Source: Symbiodinium sp. CCMP2592
Taxonomy: Eukaryota; Sar; Dinophyceae; Suessiales; Symbiodiniaceae
Reading direction: 5' to 3'
DNA: 64,000 bases
Assembly (NCBI GenBank): GCA_905221615.1
Contig: CAJNDT010005545.1
Span: forward strand, 1-64,000
Position 1 is the stretch's first letter; each line of letters starts with the position of its first letter. Positions 32,301 to 40,563 of this stretch are shown here, one piece after another. A program made the position numbers and the translations under genes. The notes under the pieces are model-generated. The model was not told where the DNA came from. It searched no databases and saw nothing but the letters and a program-made list of their open reading frames with translations.

Positions 32301-35206
32301 ATCTTCATTGCGGGCGAGTCCTTGATCTTGCTGTACAAGCAATCACGGAGAGCTGTTTTGGATGGTATGTCTTCTGGCCTCATCCGTCCCAGAACTTCCA
32401 ACCACGTCTGCTTGAACGTATGAAGTTTGTTGTCGCCTTGGTACTGGAGCTTCACCAGATACTCGAGAGTGATGATCATGTCGAGACGATCGTGCGTTCG
32501 AAAACTTTCATACATCATCGCAATGATTTGTCGTCCTTTGATGATCTTCCCTTCGGGCCTGCTGATGTAATCGTTGGCCTTCCGGTTCACCTCCAGGTAC
32601 AGATCAGCAGATTTGTCACCACCAGCGCGTAGCATTGCGACCATGGCGATCCCCAATTTGACGTCTACGCTCTTGAACTTCTTGTGTCCCGAATCGTTCA
32701 GTGCTTCGACATCAGGGAATGGATTGAACGCTGGTGCCAGCCATAACATCCAGTCCTCATGATTTGGGTCGGCTGATGCTCCTAAGACATTCGCCGTGCA
32801 TACGGATCGCCAGTTGTTGAGGTGAGTGAGAGTAGGCCATGGAGGAACGGTCACTTTATCGGCTTCCCTCCTGGAAATTCTCACCTCTGTGACTTCAGGA
32901 TCTGCGTCTCCATCAGGATCACGCGCATGAGGGTCAGGATCCGGGTCAGGTTTGCCTCCACCGCTTCTCTTCTTATCATCATCGTCATCATCAGGCGGAT
33001 CTGGAGGATCATACCCCGTACCGGTTCCTTCATCATGCTCTCCCTCTCCGTTCTCGTCGCCAGCTTCATCACCGTCATCGTCTCCATTGTCTTCCTGAAT
33101 CGTTTCAGCAAATAATCTCCACTCATCACGATCAGCTCTGAGACGCTGTTCGGCTTTCTGGGCCTTGAGTACTTCGCTTCGCAGATCGGCAATCTTCTCT
33201 TCGTACCGTTCCGCGACCTCTTTCTCGATCTGACGCCTCCTTGCCTCATGGATGGAATCGTCATAGGCGACAGGGGCACCAATGAGGTCGTTGCCCTTTG
33301 TAGATGCGATAATGCCGTCGATACCAACAGGTCTTGAGGAGCTGGCAGATGCTGTGGACTTCGATCCCAACATCCCGCGATCCTCCAAGAGTTCACGTAG
33401 CTGTCGATCACGCACGGCTGCCGCATCACTTTGCCCATGAAATCCGCTTGGTATGCCAAACAGAGTGGCTGCACTAGGCGTGGAACGCGCATGTGCTGGG
33501 CTGCTAATACCTGGCACGTAGTGCTCGGGCATTGCATCCGCCACGATTGGCGTTGAATAGGATTTATTCACCTCACCTTTAATGCGGCCAGTGAAGAAGT
33601 TTCCACCGGTAAATGGAATTCCATCCATCGCAAGGTTCTTGTCCTTGTCCGATTCCGAGAATGCGAACTTCTCTTTGGCGACTGGACTAACTTGACTTGG
33701 GGACCGTATTTCAGGGGATCGTACCTCACCTCCTACGGAAAATGCAGGCACTACTTCCTTTCCTACGTGCTCCCAGCCAGACTCAGTAGTCCTCGAAGAC
33801 ATGGGCATGCTCGAAGGCCGTGTCACTCCGCCATGGTAGTTGGAGTTCCGTGCTGCCTCCAATTCGCTGCGTGTCCTCGCTTGAAGATCTTCTTGTGCTT
33901 TGAGTGTTTTCCTGAGTTCACTCAGCTCATCGTGCAAGGTAGGCAATGCGCGCCTTGCATGATCTTCATTCTGATGAAGTCGGTCCTCTGCATCTTGCAT
34001 CCTCCTCACAGCCATTTTGCGGTACTCTTCCTCTTCACCAAGACGTTCGCGAAGCCGAAGTCGTTCTTGATCAATGGCTGCGCTGTTCCCAGCTAGCCCT
34101 TGGATCTCGTTCACGGCCCGCAACTCCTGATTCTTGACCAAGTGGAATCGTTCCTGCATTGCTTGTAAGGCTTGTTCCGAACTTGCTGTGTTCGACCGGA
34201 GGAACAAGTTCTCTCTGGCTTGTTCATGAAGTTCATGAGTCAGATGCTCATACTCACGTGCCATAAGCTCACCATCGCCTTGCGCTCTTGCCTCCAACTG
34301 CACAAAGTTAGTGGCTGCTTCCGTGCGAAACACGTGTAGCTGCTGAGCCAGCTCCTCGGCAACGGCGTGTGCTTGACGTTGTTGAGCAGAGTTCTGTTCA
34401 TCCATGCGAAACAAAGCTGCTTCATAGTCTCGCTTCATCTCCTGATTGACATTGTTGATGTGCCTCATGGCTAAGCATGCATGGTCACGTTGTCGTTCCA
34501 ATTCTTCGATGCGAATCCCAGATCCTTCATCTTCTTGTTGCATCTCCTTGATCTTATCCATCAGGGTCTGGACAACTCCCTCGTACTCTTGCATCTGACT
34601 GCGATAGTACATCTGCTGCGCAAGGTTCGATGCTTCGAACTGTTGCGAAATCGTCAGTTCCTGATAGGCATTCGGACCATCGGCTATGGCTGGCGTGGTC
34701 ACCGATGACGCATCACCACGTGCAGGAATAGTGTCCAGAGTCATATCCAGATCGTCAGCATCGCGTGGTTGATTGGTAACCATCCGATTCCATGTCATGG
34801 ACTTGTCACGCCCACGAGTAGCCGAAGTCCTTGATCGTGCTGAAGAGCTTCTCGAAGATGATGGTCTCGACTTCTTTTCCAAGGTCTTCACTCCCTTGTC
34901 CTTGGCCCTGGACGTAGTCCGAGGTGCCTGAAAACCAGACGCTTCGGCTCGTCGTTCTGGAGCCTTGCCCGTCCTCGAACCTGTGGATGTCGGACGCGAA
35001 GGCGTAGATGCTCTTGGTAGACTCTTTGCTTTCACCTTGGGAACTGCCTTTGCAATGGCAAGCGCAGAAGATTGACCTTTGTCATCTTCCGTGGAGCTAT
35101 CAACGGATTGCACCACTGTGTCATCAGCTGTTGACTCACCAACGGCTGGCGCTGCCACATCGGCACCGAAAGTCATTGTCGTATCTTGGCTTGATCCCGA
35201 GTTCAT
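26189..35206 (-). CDS. gag-pol: Retrotransposon Gag-Pol polyprotein (Ty1/copia type), 3005 aa
   Basis: The ATG at 35206 has A at -3 and lies 64 nt after the 5' LTR. Domains seen: a Ser/Lys-rich disordered N-terminus; coiled coil (about 180-450); a second helix and acidic linker (about 690-765); Gag core (about 780-1060); CCCH fingers C-x8-C-x5-C-x3-H (1095-1114) and C-x8-C-x4-C-x3-H (1141-1159). Then come an aspartic protease with DTG at 1389-1391; an integrase with a compact HHCC module and catalytic candidates D1528, D1592 and E1623; a copia reverse transcriptase with LIKALYGHPDAGTMW and YVDD at 2338-2341; and RNase H with ADADYAG, EAE (2609), YDDN and ADIHTK (2697). A roughly 290-residue C-terminal extension follows, of unknown role. 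The spacing between the second Asp and the Glu of integrase is 30 residues, slightly short. All signature residues are intact. Confidence 0.96.
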   Translation of the reverse strand: MNSGSSQDTTMTFGADVAAPAVGESTADDTVVQSVDSSTEDDKGQSSALAIAKAVPKVKAKSLPRASTPSRPTSTGSRTGKAPERRAEASGFQAPRTTSRAKDKGVKTLEKKSRPSSSRSSSARSRTSATRGRDKSMTWNRMVTNQPRDADDLDMTLDTIPARGDASSVTTPAIADGPNAYQELTISQQFEASNLAQQMYYRSQMQEYEGVVQTLMDKIKEMQQEDEGSGIRIEELERQRDHACLAMRHINNVNQEMKRDYEAALFRMDEQNSAQQRQAHAVAEELAQQLHVFRTEAATNFVQLEARAQGDGELMAREYEHLTHELHEQARENLFLRSNTASSEQALQAMQERFHLVKNQELRAVNEIQGLAGNSAAIDQERLRLRERLGEEEEYRKMAVRRMQDAEDRLHQNEDHARRALPTLHDELSELRKTLKAQEDLQARTRSELEAARNSNYHGGVTRPSSMPMSSRTTESGWEHVGKEVVPAFSVGGEVRSPEIRSPSQVSPVAKEKFAFSESDKDKNLAMDGIPFTGGNFFTGRIKGEVNKSYSTPIVADAMPEHYVPGISSPAHARSTPSAATLFGIPSGFHGQSDAAAVRDRQLRELLEDRGMLGSKSTASASSSRPVGIDGIIASTKGNDLIGAPVAYDDSIHEARRRQIEKEVAERYEEKIADLRSEVLKAQKAEQRLRADRDEWRLFAETIQEDNGDDDGDEAGDENGEGEHDEGTGTGYDPPDPPDDDDDDKKRSGGGKPDPDPDPHARDPDGDADPEVTEVRISRREADKVTVPPWPTLTHLNNWRSVCTANVLGASADPNHEDWMLWLAPAFNPFPDVEALNDSGHKKFKSVDVKLGIAMVAMLRAGGDKSADLYLEVNRKANDYISRPEGKIIKGRQIIAMMYESFRTHDRLDMIITLEYLVKLQYQGDNKLHTFKQTWLEVLGRMRPEDIPSKTALRDCLYSKIKDSPAMKMELGMHYEHLPYNHEDRSYDNLMKIIDRTIMRRREQSNLTQTQIGLRQMLEGKDLLAAPAKVPEKPTPNAAPSAKVKASPTKPDKATPVLPQSKAKSHAKTKPKPKKKTRSESADNRGDKSKKQIRCKFHFTDAGCRNGDKCPFSHSKKTPERPFTPRTRTPSPSGGGGNRICYSFKNTGSCSRENCPFKHEAAATPAPEPKAKAKAKSEAKAAPAKPNAKAKALPAAPAIRLCRRWNPSAPAIWKRSSRQDEEESDCPSVDSDADSDCSTDDESSGPTTSTRKEIKRNVTFTDDVKFISSCPRRSKKDKERKVKYVDMEALVNNEDRAVNLEFAKHKARLRAQIMRDMVDDDDDQCGDRVSFVRIPGTSRVEEVSFYDGEDSIVERELDAAHSKRIINQGVFKCMVQPVILKKKIKFLMDTGCGHDLISQKKIEKHSLETLVTPEPISFQTANGITDTDLVSNFHGRPPDDDEGKGVGEIPLDGDDEVIIDVEGDGAPSRKARVGTLKAEAKTLAHLCTHRYRNPYCESCIRAKMKHLRTQRGAFQRVIKHWGDLVTFDFLDMRKAAEAGIGLDDGTREVLVIRDIATKMIAAIPTASRNTDEVVMAIRRLMGRRKIHMAYSDEAPEFDSAMAQLKIVIDHSLPGKPSNNSLAERSNQEVINTVAASMLHAGLPAQYWSFALNCVMQNLNIEDVEGDGDSAWKRMTGKDFEGKAIPFGAKVFFKPTDTRPKTYGNKFDPKGIPGIFAGYIITAGQGWSKKYRVWDMKEFANANLSMDASVPRKLMRPYETEVIYFPEEITFPLKAEYERMNSTIEGLRDNVDLAGKEIKDVDDGDDGPPGGNGGNGDDDDQDGLLPPPDPGEDPDLQDIDPSDIETEPSGEVFKSAEHEAIDAIGDKRLEELDEELGLRAAPPPSEPKVTGKDRRSPREVGPTGRLIPEGDIEEPGEIIKILKEKKLAPEEIEHWSTGKKGDGIVYLTDDGEACKIDKRGVPYKIRSDGRRTLPTRRPIHSYSPEAWKRMSEAEKKAAYKKEKRDKARVAKKDRKKAVIGKKIVTKILDNMIFPKIVPCEEIDLQLNVSIDDDDGWSWAQSYVDQYTQEQFLSDVVPAVPAHMVMDDNWIPSMPCTTSHRNVHREKNHAGGSCFNAMVTRPVTRKEMVNNPKAMEAFMKEWKGLWDQEVFDFSTTREYDDVVAEAKKKGEKVHMARVHGLIYEKNYQLKEDDPARKFKGRGVLLGDQVKDQNMEAALFQDLGNSPATFDASRWADYYGCLPGNDVQMADAIQAYIQARLSGTPCWVELPDEAWHPSAKRHKFRRPVCRLIKALYGHPDAGTMWEQHCHTAVQKVGFKPIGDEWPSLYFHPQMKLLLVIYVDDLKMAGPKENLPKGWDMLRQELRLEEETPLGLYLGCRISKGEATLHDKTKVQTVTYDMETYLDMTVKKYCDVTGFDPTKFKTVPSPSPAEETKNHPARAPAQSGKSHRCTWCGHTMPVDKDGRLVPPPPIPKAPEEEEINEANRGALAPQAASILMKLLYAARICRFDLLRSINNLARKITKWTKKEDALLHHLMAYVHQSKHHMMIGWVGNSLEDSSIGLFADADYAGCGESLKSTSGAHLHIQGSHTRFPLAGLSKRQGCLSHSTPEAEIVAADFAMSRLGLPAITLWQQLGGQDPNFVFYDDNQTMIGVIRTGKNPTMRHLERTHGICIGWMHSIFQEGYVSLAYEVTAKMSADIHTKSFKDSVSWTHACQLINIFPPALIGSQEIMDLMRPTHTQSTDEKGQQHYSFKSEVPCFPYTQTPILPQVLYRAGLSSKEGLQEHDSVDPILVVKFPRMLRGPPSALPPGRYLRSTWILREGQWHQMEDRAAILDQPGKFDRYVERAVFQYHPVRGHLRPAAIADVLAPPFLPPPEPPLGQSYVRALPAKWRAVVVTLARAIHGGYQGFTLPLCFNGQSKSQASQFGYDQWSSVYEDVWHDAAEQKREYQGYDGAIVPHVVNFAENKPKEGLVIQFLDHDGGLVHTYKILTAVGNTVSLSKMLQKQ

Positions 35207-35256
35207 TGTGGTCGTAGTAGATCAAGTAGTCGTTGCTGCAGAAAGGCAGAGCCGCG

Positions 35257-35270
35257 TACGGCTGATAACC
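35257..35270 (-). other. Primer binding site candidate, possibly half-tRNA type
   Basis: Directly after the LTR end, the sense strand reads GGTTATCAGCCGTA. Its complement, TACGGCTGATAACC, has the form of an anticodon arm: five stem bases, loop CUGAUAA (anticodon GAU, isoleucine) and two 3' stem bases. Drosophila copia is known to prime with a tRNA half ending in the anticodon stem. A conventional 3'-end PBS would start TGG, which is absent. Confidence 0.5.
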
Positions 35271-35718
35271 TGCGTGGGGATTTGATCTCGATTATGTTGC
35301 TGCTCTCCCCACCAGAGCTGTAATGAATATAGGTGTGGCTGGCTTGCACTCTCCACAGACTGGGACCCTGTCTCTCTCACACTTCCACACGTGCAATCCT
35401 ATGCAGGCAGAACCGGCGGCCGTTCCTTTTGCACTCGCTGCCGGCGGCGGTTCGTCTGTGCACGGGATAGCTCTGATTGCTCAGGATAGAAGACACATAT
35501 AGCACTTAGCTATGGGCATTGACTTGAGCCAAACGTTGCGTGGGCGGTCACATAGAAAGGTAAGGAGAAGCGATGCGGTGTGCGTAGCACGTCCACAAGC
35601 TTACTCCTAGAGTCGAGGGACGCGTAGCGTGCCCCCTTCTCTTGCACTCTACACGGTCTTGCTCACAGCTCTTATAGTGACACCTTAGAACTTGACAAGG
35701 CATCGCAGTCCGTTCGCA
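35271..35718 (-). repeat. 5' LTR of the retrotransposon (sense on minus strand)
   Basis: 448 bp with TGCG...CGCA ends, direct repeat of 16409-16840. A roughly 45-bp segment around 35562-35608 (containing GCACGTCCACAAGC) replaces the first of the two 24-bp units of the other LTR; one unit remains at 35615-35638. Confidence 0.95.
35523..35533 (-). other. 11-nt spliced-leader-like word in the 5' LTR
   Basis: Same TTTGGCTCAAG as in the 3' LTR, about 185 nt into the sense LTR, followed by TCAATGCCC. There is no GT donor after it, so it is not a functional leader gene. Confidence 0.35.
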
Positions 35719-35852
35719 TTATCCGAAACCGGAAGATTATGAGATGGGGAAACCAACTCCAAACTAATAAACATGGGCCTGTGAATCACAGCCTAAGGTT
35801 AACTTCCCAAACCCCAAAGCCCAAATCCTAATCTCTAAACCCTAAACCACCC

Positions 35853-35950
35853 TACCCACAGGCCCCATAGTAGCTCCTTTTTGGGAGATAACCTCATAGG
35901 ATTCTAATATATGAAACCTCAAAAAAGAACTATTATGGGGCCTATGGGTA
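35853..35950. mobile_element. Hairpin element, family A copy
   Basis: TACCCACAGGCCCCATAGTA and its inverted partner ending CTATGGGTA enclose an AT-rich centre. Length 98 bp. It lies about 130 bp outside the retrotransposon. Confidence 0.88.
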
Positions 35951-35965
35951 AGACAGTGAATGACA

Positions 35966-36074
35966 CTACTACCACCACCACCACCACCACCACTACTACT
36001 ACTGCTGCTTACTACTACTACTACTACTACTGCTACTACTACTTCTTCTTCTACTACTACTACTACTACTACTC
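35966..36074. repeat. (ACC)n/(ACT)n/(TTC)n trinucleotide tract
   Basis: Pure and interrupted triplets. It yields poly-Thr, poly-Tyr or poly-Val ORFs in different frames, which are artefacts. Confidence 0.95.
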
Positions 36075-36261
36075 GACCGAGGCACGCTGTAGGTGATGGC
36101 ATCTGCCCGGAGATCAGCGGCTTGGACTACCTCGAAGAGATTCCTGAGGCTTATACAGGAAGTAGTGGTTAAGGTTTTTGTTTTAATGTTTGTTAATCGG
36201 GCCTAGGGTTTAGGTGAGGGCTTCCTGAGCTTACAGGAAGGTTTAGAGTCAGGGCTTTGGC

Positions 36262-36430
36262 ATGCGTTTGTATATCGATTTATATGTGCATGTGTCTGTA
36301 TATGAATGTATATGGCTATGTATGCACGTATGTACGCATGTATGTACGTATGTATGTATGCATGTATGTATGTATGCATGTATGCAAAATGTGTACATGT
36401 GTAGATGTATACCTGTACAAATGCACGTGT
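36262..36430. repeat. (GTAT)n/(GCAT)n tetranucleotide tract
   Basis: Interrupted TATGTATG and ATGCATG runs. The Cys/Val/Tyr-rich ORFs crossing it are not genes. Confidence 0.9.
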
Positions 36431-37860
36431 GTATCTCGGTATCTATGTGGCTAGGTATCCCCCTATGTGTAGAGAGCAGGTTGCTGTGGGGCCTGGGTGT
36501 TTGCAGACCACTTTTTGTATCATATTTACATTCAAACAACTTCAAGCACTTGAAAGGTACACGCAGCATTACACCACAAAGTCCCGTACACTTCTTTTCC
36601 TGAGTAATGTATTCAGGGTCAGGCTTAGCCTGTGTATAATCAGACGTCAACGGGTACGACATGTAGGCATTGAGTGGCTACGTATTCAAAGTTCTTCCCA
36701 CAACAACTATCACAGGCAGAAAACACCGTAAATACCGTGTATTCTGCACTTTATCAAACCAAGTCTTGGGGCAGGCCACATAGACTCGACACGTGCGACA
36801 CGGAGCCTTTATCTCATCCCTGCAAGACTCTTCATTCTATCAAGCCAATCCACCCAACACCAAAACCATTGCATCATCTGCTTTGGCATGCAGTGTTCGG
36901 TTGTTGGAGAACCTGTAGGTATTGAATTATAATTAGCGTACTCATTTGGAAAAGTGCACAGGATTCGAAATAAGTGTTTAGGTCAGTGCTTTAAGTATGT
37001 TATGGCATGTCAACAAGTTCGTGTATGTTCGTGTCAGTTCAACTTATGTATTAGCGTGTGTGACTTTCAAGGAACCAAGGAATAATGAAAAGCTGCCTGT
37101 GGCTAACAAGTCAGTCTGCTACTTGTCGAAGATGACTCAAATCCTGTTTGCGCTTGTTCATGTCCTGCTGGCTGCTGTAGGTACTATCGCTTTGGTTACC
37201 CACAGTCTACAATCCAAAATAGCGAGCATCTGGATCAATATGAATTCTGAAGCCGGACAGTTGGTTTTATGGGGCCGCTCGCGCTGAAGCTTCGCCTAGG
37301 AAATGATAAAGCTGTACGAACCGTCGTGGTCCAGGCCTTTGCATGATCTTGCATGGCCTTCATGTCCACAAATACCTGTATCAGAAATTCTTTTGGTTTG
37401 ATATACAATCAATCCTTTCATATCCTTCTGGTCCTCTAAGGTTATAAAGGTGGCAAAGATTGGACCTCTGAGCTTGTAGCAACAACACTTGTGTTTACAC
37501 GGGAAGACAGGTATATGCATATGTGTACAATATTGTGAACCCTGTGTTTATGGACAGCTCTGTTGTTTATAAACAAGGCCAGGCGTTTATCAACAACCAA
37601 CCACATAACATTCTGTTTCCCATACGCAGAAACACGGTAAATACCAGGGGTTTCATAGTTTTCTCAATCAAACAGGGTCTTGGTCTATTCCACACGAACC
37701 GGTACGTGGCAAAAATCCAGTTAACGTATCAGTGTGTCAATGTGTAAGACTTGCAGTACGGTGAGGTTTGTAAACTGGTTGGTTGGAGTCGTGGCGCGGT
37801 GATGGTGCTGCTAGTGACGGGGGGAGCAGTGTGCAGGGCGGCGTTGGCTTTGCTTTTGGG
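36431..37860. other. Low-heptamer DNA without a recognised gene
   Basis: Almost free of TTTAGGG words and moderately AT-rich. Plus-strand ORFs of 74-96 codons (for example 36997-37287) have no recognised motif. GTGTTTATAAACA-like words recur near 37550, 38000 and 38110 and may mark an old repeat. Confidence 0.4.
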
Positions 37861-37867
37861 GGAGAAA

Positions 37868-37992
37868 AGAGGGGGGGGGGGGGGTAAGTCTTGAACATGT
37901 AAAAAACTCCCCCCCCCTCCCCCCCCCCTCCCCCCCCCCCCCCCCCCCCCCCCCCTCCCCCCCCCCCCCCCCCCCCCCCCCTCCCCCCCTAG
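37868..37992. repeat. G-run followed by a ~90-bp poly-C tract
   Basis: A dozen G's at about 37870, then about 90 bp of nearly uninterrupted C with single T's. Such tracts form G4 structures and are error-prone in sequencing, so their length is uncertain. Confidence 0.95.
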
Positions 37993-38336
37993 ACCGGTGT
38001 TTATAAACACATACATATCTACATGTCTGGCAGGCTAGCTGTTTCTAAACATATACAACATCAGTTCTGAAGAGGAGGCACTTGATTGTGACGACACGAC
38101 ATGTTTACAAACAAACCCGTGTTTATCAACAGACCTCGTGTTGCACAACTTGCACAACAACTCATACTTGATGTTCTAAACCATCCAAAGCAACAACATA
38201 CACGTACACACTCACCAAACTAGTACACAGTTCAGAGAACCCCACGTGCAATCACTCGAAACATACAAAACCACTCGAAAAATTCAAAACCACTGAAAAT
38301 AGTGGGTTGCCAAAACGCAGGCCCCACAGCCTCCTC

Positions 38337-38578
38337 TTCTGTATGTGTATATGTATCTATGTTCATATGTATGTATGTGTGTACCTGTGTACCTATGCAT
38401 CTAAGTACAAGTACATGAACACAAATCATTTGCGTATATATACATATATATATACATACATATATATATATATATATACATATGTATGTATATATACAAT
38501 ATGCATATGTATGATAGATGCGTTGATGCATGCCCGCACGCAGCATGTCTGTCTATATGCGTACCTGTGCGTACACGC

Positions 38579-38619
<41 letters not shown>

Positions 38620-38630
38620 TAAGTAAGTAA
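38337..38630. repeat. TA-, GTAT- and CATA-rich microsatellite block
   Basis: Several (TA)n runs, the longest about 40 bp at 38580-38618, ending in (AAGT)n. ORFs here are repeat translations. Confidence 0.95.
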
Positions 38631-38651
38631 ACAAACTGTACATGCCCTAAG

Positions 38652-38752
38652 GTTTCAAGTGCTCATATAGCATATACTTGGGCCCGCAAGTACTTAAACA
38701 GGGACTACATTCTGGCCAATGTATGTACTATATGAGCACACGGACTTCCAGG
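38652..38752. mobile_element. Hairpin element, family F copy 1
   Basis: GTGCTCATATAGCATATACT and its inverted partner TGTACTATATGAGCAC, with AGGGACTACATT and GGCCAATGTATGTAC in the core. Copy 2 at 58200-58313 has the same layout in the same orientation. Confidence 0.85.
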
Positions 38753-38759
38753 GATGTAT

Positions 38760-38837
38760 GCTGCCGTGGCACAGCGCGTCGAGCCAGGCCGAGCTCGCCG
38801 CACAGGCACTGAGGGCCGAGTTGAAGGAGAGCAGATC
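38760..38837 (-). pseudogene. PPR-like fragment
   Basis: The minus strand reads LLSFNSALSACAASSAWLDA, matching the PPR helix pattern (aromatic-Asn-x-Ala-Leu-x-Ala-Cys, then Trp-x-x-Ala-Leu). It is about 25 residues long without a complete second repeat. It is an isolated exon or a relic. Confidence 0.5.
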
Positions 38838-39469
38838 CTTGGTTGGGGAACTTTGGGTTAGGCTTGCATGCGCGGGATAAAGCACCTACAACCGTCTTCG
38901 ACTCTAAAGAACTCATTTCTTCGGTTTAGCTTCGGTGATACTGATTCATTCTGCCCCTTGCTGTGTTCATTTGAGTGCGGACATCGAATGGGCATAATAA
39001 CCTGGCAGTGCTTCCAGTCAACACGGCCTTGCTTGCATTGGGTGCCATGCGAAGCAGAACTTGAACATTCCAGGATCATGTCAATGTCGTTACCCGATTC
39101 AGAAATACGTCTGCTTGAGGGTTTCCAAGCCCAGGCATGGAATGCACGGCATGAAACCTTCAAATTCTAGTCTAAACATTGTGGCCTCTCTAGTCTAAGC
39201 AACCCCCGTACCCTAAACCCTAAAAGCTGAAGCGGAAATGCAAAACCACATACCCTAAGGTCATAGGGACCCTAAGGGGGTAAGGGAGATAGGAGACTCT
39301 ACTTGCCTAAAATAAGCCTTATTAGGTCCTAACTATGGGCATCAAGGTTCCCTACCCACCTAAGGGTCCCTATGATAAGGAGGAAACATTGGCTGGGCCA
39401 CCAGTTCTGGGCCCATCAGCGAGGCGGTCCAAAGAAGATGCAGAGCAGCCTGCTAGAAATCAGCGCTTT

Positions 39470-39650
39470 CGAAAATTAGGGGTTCTTTTTGAAACGATCC
39501 ATAAGGGTTCCTTTAAAGGGATCTATAAGGGTTCTATAAAGGGTTAAGGAAAATTAGGGGTACCTTTTTTGGGGGATCCTTATAATAAGGATCGTACTAT
39601 TTAGGGTACTAGTATTAGGGTCCCCTAGTTTCGTAAACTCCCATATGCAA
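39470..39650. mobile_element. Family C hairpin plus GGGATCTATAAGG repeat
   Basis: 39490-39545 is a short copy of the 15-kb tandem repeat. 39548-39646 runs GGAAAATTAGGGGTACC...GGTCCCCTAGTTTCG, the inverted form of family C, ending AAACTCCC. Confidence 0.65.
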
Positions 39651-40029
39651 CAGGGGGGCTTAATATCTGGAGTAACACTTCGGCAGTTCAGGACGAAGGG
39701 TTTGCGGTTTCGGGGTTGATTAAAGTATAGTTAGAGTTGCAACACTGAGCAATGAGGAAGTCATTATTCAGGCTGCCGGGTTGCTGTAATGGCGGGCTGC
39801 TATATATGTGGGCCATTTTGTAAAGAGTTTCTATATGGGCTACTACAACGCTCCTGCAGAGGATTTTGAGGCTAGAGACTGTAGCCGATATCGTAGCTCA
39901 ACAAGAGGTTTTGTATTTGTGTTAGTAGGCCGCTCAGTTGCTTGAACACGACATCTTGAGCCCTCACGCCCAGACCCTAAGCACCAACTCCTCGCCCAGT
40001 TCACAGCTCTGACACCCGAAACCTGCCTG

Positions 40030-40092
40030 CCATTCTCCCCCCTGCTCACAGGCGGCGAGTGCGGCATTGAGGGCAATAGTGTCTGCGGCGCG
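40030..40092 (-). pseudogene. PPR-like fragment
   Basis: The minus strand reads TIALNAALAACEQGGEWQAG, a clear PPR first helix and turn. No adjoining repeat is visible. Confidence 0.6.
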
Positions 40093-40164
40093 GAGCTTGT
40101 GAAACCTGGGAGCCCGCAGGGCCCGCAACTATGATAACATCTTTGCCGACGACGGCGATGATGG

Positions 40165-40430
40165 TCATTGCGGATGATGAAGATGACGAAGACGATAATG
40201 ACGGTGATACATGATGATGGTGGCGCTGATGGAAAACATAGGATTCCTAGTCGCAGCAGCAGTCGCCTCGGCTTTGGTAGTTGTGGTGTCGGTCGTCAGT
40301 CGGCGTCGGTGGTGCTGGTGGTGGCGGTGGCTGGGCTGTGGCAGTGGGTGGTGGGTGCCGGTGGAAGTTGTGGTGGACCGTATGGACTCTGGCCCCAAAC
40401 CACGGAACACGAACCTCAAAGCAAAGTAAT
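40165..40430. other. GAT/GGT triplet-biased stretch
   Basis: GATGATGG and GGTGGTGG-type runs. Overlapping ORFs in several frames (Val- or Trp/Gly-rich) are composition artefacts. Confidence 0.6.
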
Positions 40431-40485
40431 TACTTCTTCTCTTGCTGTTGCTCTATTATATACCACGTTTACCGCAGAGCTGACG

Positions 40486-40563
40486 CACCAGGCAGCAAGT
40501 GCAAAGAGCGCGGCCACTCCCCGACCACAGCGCAGGCAGTGATAGCAGCACTCTGCGTGATCA
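40486..40563 (-). pseudogene. PPR-like fragment
   Basis: The minus strand reads VITQSAAITACAVVGEWPRS followed by LHLLPG, again the Ala-Ala-Ile-x-Ala-Cys and Glu-Trp signature of a PPR motif. Confidence 0.55.

Larger units (their letters stand above)
16404..35723 (-). mobile_element. Complete giant Ty1/copia-type LTR retrotransposon with target duplications
   Basis: The element proper is 16409-35718 (19.3 kb). It is flanked by the exact 5-bp repeat TTATC at 16404-16408 and 35719-35723. Its LTRs are direct repeats with TGCG...CGCA ends. All coding regions read on the minus strand. Protease, integrase, reverse transcriptase, RNase H order and the RT/RNase H signatures place it in Ty1/copia (established knowledge of that family). 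Usual copia elements are about 5-9 kb. The extra length comes from a large Gag, a Pol C-terminal extension and two further ORFs. There are no TTTAGGG arrays inside, in sharp contrast with both flanks, and no premature stop. It is probably a recent and possibly active insertion. Confidence 0.95.

Noticed and set aside
37729..38016. Gly-rich ORF on the minus strand
   Set aside because: It is the translation of the poly-C tract and has no independent support.
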